64,000 nucleotides of DNA. Origin: Brachionus rotundiformis. Its lineage: Eukaryota; Rotifera; Eurotatoria; Ploima; Brachionidae. The position numbers and the translations under genes are program-made. The stretch spans positions 3,300,615 to 3,364,614 of the forward strand of contig JAESIW010000020.1 of the NCBI GenBank assembly GCA_016802295.1, given 5' to 3'. The notes under the pieces are model-generated. The model ran no database searches. It was not told where the DNA came from and saw only the letters and a program-made list of their open reading frames with translations. This document shows positions 22,978 to 35,086 of the stretch, one piece after another (the first letter of the stretch is position 1; each line of letters opens with the position of its first letter).

Positions 22978-23392
22978 ATGATTTTTATTTTGTTTGCTGT
23001 ATTACTTCTGGTTAACTTAATACCAACCTCACATGGATTACAGTGTTATGAGTGTGTTAATTGTTCAGATTTTGGAACTTTAACTACTTGCAATTCTGGA
23101 GAAAATTATTGCCAGGTTCATTTTATTTAAGCTAGCTTTTCAAGTTCTAAATTAATTATATTTTAACTTTTAGAAAATATTTGCTTCTGTAGCTGGTATT
23201 ACGACAACAACTCGAGCTTGTGTATCTTCATGTACTGAAGTAAATACACCAATTGTGGCCGGAACTGGTGGTGGCACTTATTGTTGCAATACAGATGGAT
23301 GTAATTTAGCAGTCTCATTTAACTCAAGCATTCAATTATTATTTTTTTCACTTATTAGCTCTATCTTAATGAATTATTTAAATACTTTTTAA
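22978..23392 (+). CDS. Ly6/uPAR-family three-finger protein, probably GPI-anchored
   Basis: Two exons, 22978-23115 and 23174-23392, joined in phase 0 across a 58-bp intron (weak GTTCAT donor, acceptor AACTTTTAG), giving 118 residues. The order is a hydrophobic signal peptide (MIFILFAVLLLVNLIPTSHG), LQCYECVNC at the start of the mature chain, evenly spaced cysteines, the closing CCNTDGCN box, and a hydrophobic tail (LLFFSLISSILMN). LxCYxC at the front and CCxxDxCN at the end define the Ly6/uPAR fold, and the greasy tail suggests a GPI anchor at the cell surface. Members bind receptors or organise junctions and ion channels; the role of this one cannot be read from sequence. An AATAAA lies shortly after the stop, near 23425. 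Confidence 0.88.
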
Positions 23393-25129
23393 TTCCTAGT
23401 TCAATTAACTCAATTCCATTAGAAATAAAACGATTAGGAAAAATAAAATTATTTTTTTTCATTTAATTGAAATTGATATCATTGATTAAATTATTTTTTT
23501 GAATGCTTATTATTGAAAATTTTAATAAAGTTATTGGTGCAATAAAAAATTCTTTTGTTAATGTCAATAATTTTTTGTATTACAAAATTTTCATTCTTTT
23601 CATAAGCTTGGAAAATTGGTCGAAGGAAATGTTAAGAGGACATAATGACCAAAAAACTAAAACTATAAGATTTAAAATATACAATTTTTTGGTTCAAATT
23701 GGACTCGATGGTACCACTTTAGAGAGTAAAGTGGTAAGTATATGTCTAGCAATATATGTCTATAGAATTAAAAGTTTTACCAATAAAAGATAAAAAGAGC
23801 TGGATTAATCGATTTGCAAATTTGTGAGACAATGGATGCTTTAATCCAGAATTAGATAATCTATATTAGATTGATTAATGTGAGTAAGGGATTTTTAAAA
23901 AGGAACAGTTGTTTTACAACCAAAATATGAAAGGAAATTCTTTAAGAAATACGGATTTTTTTAATAAGGAAATTTTAAAATATGCACTAAAAAACATTTT
24001 TTTCCAGAAGCATGATTTTTGATGATTTTGAAAGGTACGTAATTAAAGCCTGTCAAAATCAAGTGATCCAATTCATAAAAATTGAACCTGACTGATGGCT
24101 AATGTGTTAACTTTACATTGGATTTTTTAATTAAAATACTTTAGACCAGTAATTAAAAATATTTTAACATTTTCCACTAAATAATACGTAAAACTCATTT
24201 AGTTTTAATCTTTTAAAAATCATAATAAATAAATTAATATTAATTATTTTATTTTATTAAAAATATAATTGAGAAGAATGCCTCAGGATTCGTCCGAATG
24301 GTGTAAGCCTTTTGATTTTTACAAAAAAAATTGTTAAGTTGAATTATATATAAAAATAAAGAAAAAAATTCAAAGTGATTTATCTAAATAAATTTAATAA
24401 TTAAAATAAGAGTTGATTTAGTAGAGTTGATAAGAGTGACTTAATAAAAAAATAGCTTTTTTCAATATCGATTATGACCTTAAAAATATTAAAAATAATA
24501 TAAAATCAATCGGTAAATATTCGTTAAATTATTTTTATTTATCAAAAAAATAAAGTCTATCATTATAAATTATAACTTAAATACAATGAACAAGGATCAC
24601 TGCTTGGTTCATACCATTTGGTAATCAGCATTACATTGAAATTTTACTCTATCAAACAATCCAAAAGCCATAATTTTTTAATATGACTCAAAAATTAATA
24701 AAATTTTTTTTTATAAAAGCTTATGCACCTTTGATATTAAAAAAATTGGTCAAAAAATGTTGATATTTAAGGGTAAATTATTTAATTATTCAAAATTTTA
24801 CATCATAATTTAAATTCGTTTATAGTACCTAAAGCCTTGGATCCGTTTTAGAATCAAATTTAATTTTTCGAAAATTTTAACTAAAAATGAAAAAAATTTC
24901 GTGTAGTTAGGCTTAATTAGATAGGTTTCTAAATTAAGCCGCACTGCAAACTTCAAAGATATTGCTAAAATCAAGATTTTTCGTTTAATCTAGCACTCAA
25001 ATTTAGGAATTTTTGTAAAAAATAATTTTTGTTTAGTTTCAATTAAATTTTAAGAACAAAATTTTTTTTTAAAGATTATGCAAAAAAATTAATATGCAAA
25101 TTTTAAATAATTACTAAAAAATATAAAAG
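23393..25129. other. intergenic
   Basis: AT-rich DNA. An open frame at 23503-23793 (+, 96 codons, starting MLIIENFNKVIGAIKNSF) has AT-driven composition (Phe, Ile, Asn, Lys) and no recognisable domain, so it is not called a gene. Confidence 0.35.
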
Positions 25130-25380
25130 ATAATAATGATGATCATGTGAATCTGATAGAAAAAGCCTTAACACCTTCCACACAGGAAGCCTGCGCAAGA
25201 TTCTCGGAATACACTGGCCTGAGACATTGTCGAATTGTGACCTATACATACCAGCAGTAACATGGAGGTCAACAATTACGAAAGAGCTCATCGAAATGGA
25301 AATGACATGGGGAGAAGCAAGGATAAAATAAAGACTTGAGTGGAAATCAAAAGTAATGACCCTATGCTCCATAAGGAGTA
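25130..25380 (+). mobile_element. LINE reverse-transcriptase fragment (second family)
   Basis: The plus strand reads SLNTFHTGSLRKILGIHWPE, then TLSNCDLYIPAVTWRSTITK and MEMTWGEARIK, then a stop. The LRKILGIxWPxxxSNxDLY pattern is a common landmark of the C-terminal region of LINE reverse transcriptases, and a TWGEA end is also familiar there. It has no intact frame and is less AT-rich than its surroundings. A related decayed copy lies at about 53620-53990. Confidence 0.7.
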
Positions 25381-25584
25381 AATAATGATCATTTTAAACT
25401 CTCCAAATTTTGAGATATATTTCAAATTTAGATATTAGGTTACAGATTTTAACCAAAAATAAGATTATTTTTATTTATCATTTATTTAGTTTTGAACGAC
25501 ATAATTAAAAATAATAAAAACATCAAAATACAAGTAGTTAAACCCCAAAAATTTAAGATAAAAAAAATAAAAACTATTAAATGT

Positions 25585-25899
25585 TCATTTGCCAAATCCA
25601 AGAGCTACACCTTTCATGCCTCTTTTGGCCGAAATATTATTGAGACTCTTCTTCGAAAAAAGATAGTCGGTCAAGTCTCGTTTGAAATCTTCATTTCCAA
25701 TTGACTCATAGCTATCTTCTAATAATTTGCCTAATAGCTCTCTGAATATTTCTTTTTTTAATTCATTCATGCTAATTAAATGATTTTTCGTTCTGACTGG
25801 ATGCGTATTATCTTCAATTGATGACATTGGATAACTTACCACCTTTGAGACATACAAACAAGCGATTGCCAGTATTATTATACTCTTGATTAAACTCAT
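25585..25899 (-). CDS. neuropeptide precursor ending in a predicted GF-amide peptide
   Basis: 104-residue precursor in a single exon. A signal peptide (MSLIKSIIILAIACLYVSKVVS, cleavage before YPMSS) is followed by a charged propeptide with dibasic sites (KK, KR, KK). The last residues are AKR, then GMKGVALGFGK, then the stop. Cleavage after Lys-Arg, removal of the final Lys and Gly-dependent amidation would release GMKGVALGF-amide. The secretory signal, dibasic site and C-terminal Gly-basic together are the standard layout of an animal neuropeptide precursor. Only one peptide copy is present, at the extreme C terminus. The GF-amide end recalls allatotropin (peptides ending in GF-amide), but this peptide is shorter and the match is weak. 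The family is not established. Confidence 0.82.
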   Translation of the reverse strand: MSLIKSIIILAIACLYVSKVVSYPMSSIEDNTHPVRTKNHLISMNELKKEIFRELLGKLLEDSYESIGNEDFKRDLTDYLFSKKSLNNISAKRGMKGVALGFGK

Positions 25900-28800
25900 C
25901 TTTGTGATATTATATTCTAGTTTAATTCTCTATAAAAATCTAAAATTTAATCATATTTTTCAAAATTTTGACCCTTAATTTTTAAGATTAGAAAAAATGA
26001 AATAATTTGATTATCTGGAAAAATTCAACTAATTGTTAAATGGCTTTATTTTCACTTACAGTCTTATGTTTATAACAAAATCACACAAAGAGGATTTTGG
26101 TAATTAGTTTTGAGATTAGTTGAATGAATTTAAGTAGGTTTACCATTTTAAATGATTCATTTTAAAACAAATATTTTAAATTATCCTTTTGGATTATGGA
26201 AGTGATTGAAAAATCATCACTTTAAAATATTTATACTAGTTATTTGTTCTCTTTGAATATCCTTAAAGCAAAGTTTCGTAGACAAAAAGTTCTTATAATA
26301 TTTACAGTAATTACTTTTCTTGTTGATGACAAATTGCCAAAACTTATATAAGGAATAAATCCTAACATTGTAAAATTTTTTATTTAAAAAAATGAAATTT
26401 TCTTTATTTTTATTTAAAAAAAGCGGAAGTTTAATTTTAAACTTAATTTAAAAAAGTAATTATCGTGTTCCTTAGTCATAATGAAAGAAATAAAATTATC
26501 TTTTTTACTTAATTAATTGTAATTGAATTAATTATGCTGTTTTATGGAATCATTTAATTTTTTCTAAATTTTTATTAAAAACCTTAGTAAAATTCTAGAA
26601 GGCATTAAATAATTTTTAAAAATAAATTAAATTATTCCATACTTATTTACTTACCCTTAATTAAATATCTTTAGCTAATTTTTATCGATGAATATATTTT
26701 ACTTTTTAGAATTAACCAACATACTTTAATTGGTATACTTTATGACAAATTTTTTATGTTTCTCAAATTTGTTTCCTACAATTCTGAGAAAAAATTTGAT
26801 TGTTTAAAGACCAATTTATAGATGGATTTAGTTCTTAAAATGAGACTGATTAATTCTAATGACGCGTTCTCTTCCTCTTTTTGAGGATTGTTGTTTACAT
26901 TTTAAATAGCAAAAATTTATGTCATAAATTGAGCAAATTTGTTTTCGGTTTTATTGACAAACAATTAAAATAAAATTAAAAATAGGCATTTGCTTAATTA
27001 TTAATATAACTTACCAACAATTTAGTAAATAAATTCCCACTTAATACATTCAAAAATTGAAAAAAAAATTGCCAAGCTTTTCAAGTTGTTTAAATAAGTT
27101 AATAAAATTAATTATTGTCTTATTTAAAATCAAGTTTTTTTTCTTCTAAAAATTGTTTTTCAAGTTTTTTTTATTAAGCTTGGCAAACATTGCCAAGTTT
27201 ATTGCTTCTGATTTGTGAATTGTGCAAGGCGTAACAGAAGCTTTTTTCAAATGAGTCATCAATCAATTAACAATATAAGATGAACCGAAAAAATCTCGTT
27301 CTTAACCAACCCCGGACTCAGAAAAAATAAAAATATCAAGTTTTTTAAATATTTTTTTCAAATGACTCTCTTTCTGAAAAAACTAATTTAACCAGATAAG
27401 AAAAACATTTCTCCTTATCTATCTTTAACAAAATTAATATTGATCTACTAAATTCGTTTCTTCCTCATAAAATATACAACTATTAATTTAATTGAAAATT
27501 GGACTTAAATTAATCAATTTAAATAATATTCAAATTTCAAATTAAAAATATATGTTTGCTCATTAGATAATAAAATAATGGTTTAAATTAAGAAATTTAA
27601 AACTTAAATTCTAATGACTTCACTAATCCAGGAGTTTAAAGCAAACATTTTTTACTTATAGAATATTCAATAACATAATATTATTACGATAATATTAATT
27701 AACAAAGTTGTCGCACTTATTTTTATAAATTAATAAACAACTTTGTCAAAATTTACTTAAAACCTACAACAACAATTTTCCATTGCAAAATAAAATTAAT
27801 TAATAATTTATTTATAACTAGTACTTTTTTTACCATTCACCAATTGGTATTTTTTGATAAGTGAAGAATGCTTTAATTAAAAAATTGACGAAAACTTTAA
27901 TTTTCTAATTTTAGGCCTTTTTGCCAAATTAGACCTAACAATAAAAAACATATTTATTAAATTAATTTCTTTAAGTCGTAAACAGCAATTGATGATTAAA
28001 CCTTTACGCAAGTTAATCTTAATAAGATATACAAAAAATATAATTTCAAACATTTGTCATTGATGTAAATAGTCAGAAATAAACGTTTTATTTTTTGTCT
28101 AAAAAACATAATCAATTAGCTTTGATTACTATAAATTTAAACTCCAAATCTATTCCATGAAGTATCAACTATCTTAAAAACAAAAAACTTTATAAAAATA
28201 AAATTATATATATGTAAGATAAACGAAAAAGTTTATTTTTAAGACAAAGCTTTTATTTATAAACAGGAAAATTTAATCAAGTAGCGTGAATTAAAGAAAA
28301 TTTTCTAATATTTGAAATTTATCCAAATGAATTTAAGTTAGTGGTAATTATATACATATCATGTTTTCAAACACTGAAAATAAATGTTTTTAATGTATTT
28401 ATTTATGGACACATTATTAAAAACTTTTGAGTAAGTTTTTCCACTGTTGCTTTTGTATAAAAACTTGCTCCAAGGAACATTTAGCCCCATTCTTCTTGAT
28501 AACTTTCAGATATCAATCGGTCAATGTTTTGGTTTCCGAAACAAGATTGACATAAAATTTGTGTGACGAAATGCATAACTGTATGACTTATAATATGATT
28601 GAAAATTGGTATATTTTGCCAAATATGACCGTGTCTCAAGGATAATTTTGAAATTTAATTTAATTTTTACAAGATTTTTATTTTTTTGTTTTTATTTTAA
28701 CAAAATGTTATCTCTAAATACAAAGTTTATTTTCATTCTTGGTTAAAAGTCTTTTGAAATAATCGCTTTTTTAAAAAAAGTCTAAAAATTATCCAAAGCA

Positions 28801-29189
28801 GTTGGTGAGAAGACCATTTTTGTTAAAACATCTATCAATTAGTTGAAGGAAGTTTTTTGAAAATACATTTTTTGTAGGGTCAAACACGTTTAAAAATCTA
28901 ATGACTTAGGATTGCTTTTATACAAAAGATGATGGAGATATATGAATTCAAAAGGAAAAAATCAAAAAATTCAGAAATTCAGTTTCCAAGTATAGAAGGC
29001 GTTTTTCTGGTTCAAATTTCAATTGTGGTAAGCATATACCTCAGTTTTGAATGATGACTAATTAAAATGTTACTATTGAATCTGAAAACACCGAGAACCA
29101 AAAAAAAAAAACTTAATTTTGCTTCGAAAAAATTAATTCTAGTGATTGGGAGCATACACAAAAATTTTACATCCTTTACGTCCAAACCA
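25900..29189. other. gene-poor AT-rich DNA
   Basis: The 25900-34692 interval, nearly 8.8 kb, has no supportable gene. This first part holds the neuropeptide promoter side and otherwise only AT-rich sequence. Short direct and inverted matches (for example GCCAAGCTT near 27075 and its complement near 27180) are too small to call. Confidence 0.4.
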
Positions 29190-29280
29190 AGAGACACATT
29201 TAGGAAAATTTCAATACCTAAATAAAAAATTATCAATCTATTTTGATATTAAATAATTTTATTAAAAAATTTTTGATTCT
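29190..29280 (+). repeat. dispersed repeat copy with an empty insertion site
   Basis: Similar in sequence and order to 30096-30163 plus 30309-30335 (shared CATTTAGG, AAATTTCAAT, CCTAAATAAA, TATCAATCT and TTTTGATATT blocks). Where the later copy carries the MITE, this one has only a TA at 29254-29255. The repeat itself is unclassified. Confidence 0.7.
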
Positions 29281-30163
29281 CTAACAAATTAATTAATTTG
29301 TTTTTATCTATGAGCAAGTGAAAAATAATTTGTTTATGCAATAAAAAAATTTAGAAAGTTGCGCAAAAGATCCAGAAAAAAAAAGTATCACAAAAAAGCT
29401 GAATTGCTTTTTAATGTTCTTTATCTTGATCAACTAAAATTACAATTTTATCTTTACCGAGCTAAAGCTCTTTTAGAAAATAAAAATAATAAAATCAATT
29501 TTATTATAAAAATTAAAATAAAGTCTAGAATTAAGTAAATTTAAGTTAGAGAAGTTAAGTATGATGATTACTTGATATGTTACAACAGTTCATAATATCA
29601 GGCTGAATCTTTCACTTTCCAGTCTGTGCATATGTGAATTATACTTTATAAAGAGAATATAGTATCTTACAATGGTTTAGAGAATACCAGATACCATGAA
29701 TCAATTAATAATCAAATATTAAATAAAAGTGATTTAAATGAATAAATTCAGTATTATCAATCACAATTATCCACTCATCTTAAATAATTTAATTATTCTG
29801 TTCAAAAAAATCAGAAGCTTTGCAAAAAAAAGAGAACTATATTAGGGAGCTTTGTTGCCAGAATTCTTCCTATTAAAATCTGATAGTCATTAAATAACAC
29901 CACAAAGTAATCAGAAAAAATTATAAATATAATTGAACACTTTCTATTAAAAAATTGAATAAGATCCAATTAAGAATTAAATCTAAAAAAAAGCAAACAT
30001 TCTTTTTAAGAAATTTTTAAACCATATTCCAATGCCAGAAGAAATTCATGTTACCAAATCGAAAAAAACGATCCTCTTGCTTGGAACTTCTAGAAAAGAG
30101 CAACATTTAGGGAAATTTCAATTCCTAAATAAATATTATCAATCTCTGTATTTTGATATTTAG
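29281..30163. other. AT-rich DNA up to the mariner-type MITE
   Basis: Intergenic sequence without a recognisable gene. Its end (30096-30163) is the left half of the second copy of the dispersed repeat. Confidence 0.4.
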
Positions 30164-30165
30164 TA

Positions 30166-30308
30166 ACGGGTGCCCAATAATGCTTGTCCTAAACTTTAAT
30201 TATTAAAAAAAAATATTATACGCCAAGGATTAAACATGACACTTACGGGCTGGACATGTGAAAAAAATAAATAATTAAAGTTTAGGACAAGCATTATTGG
30301 GCACCCGT
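30166..30308. mobile_element. 143-bp mariner-type MITE
   Basis: Perfect 39-bp terminal inverted repeats (tip ACGGGTGCCCAATAATGCTT and its exact complement at the other end) enclose a 65-bp centre. TA dinucleotides flank both sides (30164-30165 and 30309-30310), the target duplication of Tc1/mariner elements. The related empty copy at 29254-29255 shows the site with a single TA. Perfect arms argue for a recent insertion. It has no coding capacity, so it would depend on a transposase elsewhere. Confidence 0.92.
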
Positions 30309-30335
30309 TAATTTTATTAATAAATTTTTGATGCT

Positions 30336-32034
30336 TTATAAAATTATTATTTTATTATTATCAATCAACTAGTGAAGAATTCTAGGATTGTATGCTAATC
30401 AAATGATCATGTAAAATATCTCCAGAATTTTTTAATTTTTGATACTATCATAATCATACACGATTAAAAAATATCGAAACATAAAGTGAAATCAAAATTG
30501 AAAAACTTATTTAATTACAGTACGCGATTTTTGCGCACGAAATTATAATTTTAACTTAAAAATATGTGAATTTTTATATAAATATCTTATCTAATAAATT
30601 AAATATTAGACCAAAGCAGAAGTATCACTAATTATTATAATTATTATAACTTATTTAAATTTAATTAATTAAAGTATCAGGATAAACAATATAGAGGAAA
30701 AAAGAAAATAAATAAAAAAAGAAAAAAAAGTTATCTAATAAAAACTATTCAATCATGAACTTTGTTAATTTTTTAATTAACTAAAAGGAATAAAAAAAAA
30801 TTATTCTTCGATTGAAAGCAATTAAAATTCTATCTCAGATAGTAGTTATCATTGTATTTATCTTTTAAAAATTTTTTAAATTATTTTATTTTGGTTCAAC
30901 ATATATAGTTTGTAAATTTTCATATTTGAAAACTCAAAATATTTTTTTTTAATTTAGAATCTTTTTTCTATTTAAATTTCATAAAACTCATTCCCGAATT
31001 AAATATAATAAAAGATAAAAGGAGCTGCTCATGGCATATTGACAAAGGTGTACTAAATTTTCAAATGAATCTAATCTAAATTTTTATCATTCAAATTCAG
31101 TCTTGAAAAATGATCATCAGTTTTCAAGTTTTTAATGTTTAAGTTAAACATTAAAAATTTATCTTTACAGATTTTTCAATTATGGTTTTAATCGAGATTC
31201 TTATTAATTGTTATAAGAGAATAGTTCAGGAATAATTTTGGTCTAATTGAACAGAAAAAGCACGATTATCTATTTGAAATTTAATCTTTTTTTTATCACA
31301 GATGTAAATTTAAGTGTAAAAATTCTTTTTAAAAATTTTTAGGATTATATTACAGAATAAAAAAATTAATATGTTATAAACTAAGCTATGATAGAAGAGG
31401 TATAAGATGATTTCTGACTACTAAACTTGCTGATTTTTTTATTTTGTTTCATGTTTCAATGTATCTGGCGATTGAACGATTGTTTAATTTTCTGAAAACT
31501 CTATTAGTCCGGAATATTGTTTTACCTGGTTAATAATTTGACATTAATCGAAGGGTTATCTCGTATTTCTACTGTAGGATCATTGCTGGTTAAAGAATTC
31601 AAGATGCTTGATCTTGATTTACTTTTTTTTAATATTCATTTGTCCCTAATCAAATAAAATATTTATGTAAATTAACAAAAAATTTTCCAGGGATTATTTT
31701 TTTTTAATTGTATTTGGTAAATTTTAATTATATTTTTTTTTTATAAAATTTTTGTTTGTCAACTTTAACTGCAAGTGGCAAATCATTTCATTCATTAAAT
31801 AGTCAATTTGTGAAAGCAGTTGACTCTTCTGCGGTATCATCTAATTTTTTGGCATATTGAGGTAAATTATCAAAATTTAATGATCATGCTCCCAAATTAT
31901 TTTTTTAATTTTTTAAATTGAAAAATTCAATTCAGATAAAGATTTACATCTGTAAGAAAAATTGTTTTTTGAGTCAAAAAATAACCAAACCCTATTTTTA
32001 GAATAATAACTTGATCATTAACTTCAATTTCTGG
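30336..32034. other. AT-rich intergenic
   Basis: No exon, RNA or clear repeat seen in this stretch between the MITE and a LINE remnant. Confidence 0.4.
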
Positions 32035-32520
32035 TTATAGAAGCAGTATTAGTAGTCTTGCTGGCACATCTAACATGGAGAGTGTATGAGCCTACCACCT
32101 TTAGGCAGTGTGTAGCTATAGCAACCTATTCCATTAAATCTATCTAGTGAAGCTTTGAAACCTGCGGCTGATTTAAATGTTACCACGTTTTGGAACTTCT
32201 TTGTTTGAAAGAAGACATGCCTGGCTCTCACTGCAGCTGCAAAATCAATTTTAGCTTGAGCTAGGAAAATTTCTCTCTGAATGATCTGCTTTTATCTCTT
32301 AATGATCTATTTATCAGATTTCTGACCATGTTTATCTTTTCTAGTCCATTAACTAACTTGTAAATTTCGGTCAAATCTCCTCTCATTCCTCTTTGACTCA
32401 ACCTTGTAAAACCCACTCTAGCCAGTCTCAATTCAATTCATGGTACATACTTCTTAGCGACACAGGGATCTTTGTTAGCCGTTCTTGCACCTTCTCTAAC
32501 ATATCCACATCAAATTTTTA
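32035..32520 (-). mobile_element. LINE reverse-transcriptase remnant
   Basis: The complement gives a frameshifted version of the same LINE C-terminal region as 62394-62945, including a LDRFNGIGCYSYTLPK-like block near its end (about 32095-32150) and a region matching the RxRGDLIE segment (about 32340-32400). Stops and frame changes show it is dead. Confidence 0.65.
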
Positions 32521-34692
32521 GAAACTTATACACAAAAATGAAAATGATCATGGTCGAAAATTTTTACAAAAAAAGGTTTTTAAATTTTTTTACTTAAAAA
32601 TTTATCACATTTTTAAAAGTAAGCATTCAATGTTAAACTTAATTTCTTCAAAAAACTTTATGCATGCATAATTATGAACCATACTTGGTAATGGTTTAAC
32701 ATGCTTTGTTACACATGAAAATCTATATCTGCATTAAATTTTTCAATTAAAAAAAAATCTAAAAAATTTTTAAAAGATAATTTTCGAGCATGATGCCGAT
32801 AATAAGAGAAAATTTTATACAGAGTTAAATTATTTAATTGATGAGCATACATTCTTTTCTTCACTCTATGTCACGTTGAAATTTTAATTTAATTCGAAAA
32901 AATCAATCAATAATTTTTACTAATACATCTAATTTAGCTAACCAATTACCAATTACCAGAGAAAAATCATGATTAAAGTTTTTATGTAACCATTAATTAG
33001 GAGTGAATTAATTAACTCGTAATAAAATATTGGTAAAAACTAGCTAATCGATGAAAATATCAGTATTTTTGTCTAAACATAATTCTTAGATTAAAAAATA
33101 TAATGTACCAATTATAAATTCATTTCTTTGTTAATAATTTACTTTTTGTTTCTAGGATATTATTAATTTCAAATATAGACACAAAAATAAGTTTTATACT
33201 AAAATGATATATTTCTTAAATAATTTACTTTTAAATAAAATTATTTTCCCGAAACTCATTTGTTATTTTATATTCTCATCTTTTAATTTAAACTAAATCA
33301 GAGATCTAGGCAAAATCCTTAAATTAATATTTTGACAGGCGTAAAGCCTTGTTCAAAATGCTTAACTCATTTTTGTTTCCTCTAACCAAATAAAAATAAA
33401 ATCCCAGATCATCGATTCGAACTAATTTGTTTCCCTAAAATAATATTTTTATTTTCATTTACGTGTATTTTAAAAATTAAATTTTACTAATTTGTTTTCT
33501 TGTTTATCAGACTGGTGGAATATAAATTATCAGTAGAGAATATAAAAAACAGAAATATTGATTCATACGCTCAACTAAACTTGGATAATAAGAATTTAAT
33601 GATGTTTGATGACGCTAGATTTTTGTTTTAAAATATCTTGATTTACTAAGCTCTTTTAAATTTCTTACCTTAATGCTTTCAAATGCAAATTTTAGATATA
33701 TAGTCAACAATTTACGTAATAAAAAATACTTGTTAAAAGCCACGATGTCTAGATGAGGATATTTAATTTTATTTTATTTTTACAAGACCAGAATAGAATG
33801 AAAACAAAAAATCTATGTTGGCAAGGATATTGTCTATCCAATTCCATTTCCGGAAATTATATTTCACGCTAAAATTCTAAGCTAATTTATGTCCTTTCCC
33901 TACAGGATATATTTGTTTATCTTTATAATATTGTAATTTTTTAATGGAATATTTAAAATATGCCATTTAGAGCTAGTAAAATTTGGTTAATATGCTCTGT
34001 GTGCAGCTGAAATTTACTTCTATCTAATATCATGTTGTTTTGTTAAGAGAATAGTATGCATTTTAAATTCACGGGGCTTTTACAGATTTTCATTTTAGAT
34101 ATTTTAGGTATTAAACAAACAAATTTTTTTGTTAAGAGTATAAAGTCATGATATTTAGATTATACTTTTTTTGTTATCTAAAATTTTAAGGTTCTTTAAA
34201 CAAAAATACTAGCACGAATTTTATCACAGCATTATAACGCTATTTTATGCCTAAAGATAAGTGCTCACTAATCAATATTAAAATTTTTATCAAAGCAAAA
34301 AATCTCTAGTTACAATTTATTTTATCAAATAATAGAATAATGAGAAAAATAAAGAACGATAGAATGAGAATAGTAGACTTTAAAAATTAAAGCATCATTT
34401 CGAGTTTTAATTTATTTCATAAAAAAAGCTAGATTTTATACTTTAACCAATCCAGCAAATAGCATTATATTTTAATTTGAAAATAATAAAGTTTATGTTA
34501 TAAAACTAGATTTCAAATCTTACAATAGTTCAGATAACAAGCTAGAATATATCGCTTTTTTTTTAATTTTTTATTATTTAGACCAACTGAAATAAATAAT
34601 AAAATTTTATTACTTGACAAAGTTTAAACTATTTTTAAAATTTTAGATTTTTTTAGTTGGAAAATATTTTAGCTATCACTGGTTGTAGACAA
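32521..34692. other. AT-rich intergenic
   Basis: No gene recognised. This includes the upstream region of the small membrane-protein gene. Confidence 0.4.
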
Positions 34693-35086
34693 ATGGCTCG
34701 CTTCATCCGATCTGATATAATTTTCGGTCTTTATTCCTTCTTGTTCGCATGTAAACCATGTTTTTTAGTTCCATAGGATTTAATTCAATCATTTTTTTAT
34801 TAGTAAAAACAGCAATTTGTTCTGAAAAGCTTGTGTATGAAGAGCAAGTTGCGCTCACTAGAGATCATTTAGGCCGCGATGATCCAGATGCGTTGTTTTA
34901 TGGATATTTTCCATTTTGGGCTGTTGTCATTTTCATCATTGCAGGTACTTTTTATGCTCCCAATTTTGACCACTTTGCTAATTGCTTCTAGGAACTTGTC
35001 TGGTAATATCAATGATATCTGGGGTTTGCTATCTTTTGGGATGCAAAAATCCAAACAAAACAAAATATATTGCTGCTGACCATTGA
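34693..35086 (+). CDS. small predicted secretory-pathway membrane protein, 94 aa
   Basis: Three exons, 34693-34750, 34813-34944 and 34992-35086. All junctions are phase 1, with short introns of 62 and 47 bp, giving 94 residues. The N terminus MARFIRSDIIFGLYSFLFAS looks like a signal peptide. An acidic-basic luminal segment follows (SEKLVYEEQVALTRDHLGRD), then one long hydrophobic span broken only by small residues (WAVVIFIIAGTCLVISMISG), Cys residues just after it, and a short polar tail ending YIAADH. The layout fits a type I single-pass membrane microprotein. I recognise no family. Without the second splice the frame ends soon after the membrane segment; with it the span continues and the tail is gene-like, which supports the model. 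An acceptor-like TTTTAG lies about 20 bases before the ATG. Confidence 0.72.

Noticed and set aside
23503..23793. 96-codon plus-strand frame after the Ly6-like gene
   Set aside because: Composition is what AT-rich noncoding DNA gives (Phe, Ile, Asn, Lys). No domain, signal or splice context.
27060..27190. Inverted GCCAAGCTT/AAGCTTGGC pair as a possible small transposon
   Set aside because: The match is only about 14 bp, with no target duplication. It is expected by chance at this scale.
34758..34991. Unspliced frame suggesting a small respiratory-chain (NDUFB-like) subunit
   Set aside because: The splice-consistent model has a different start and a longer hydrophobic span, and no respiratory-subunit motif remains.
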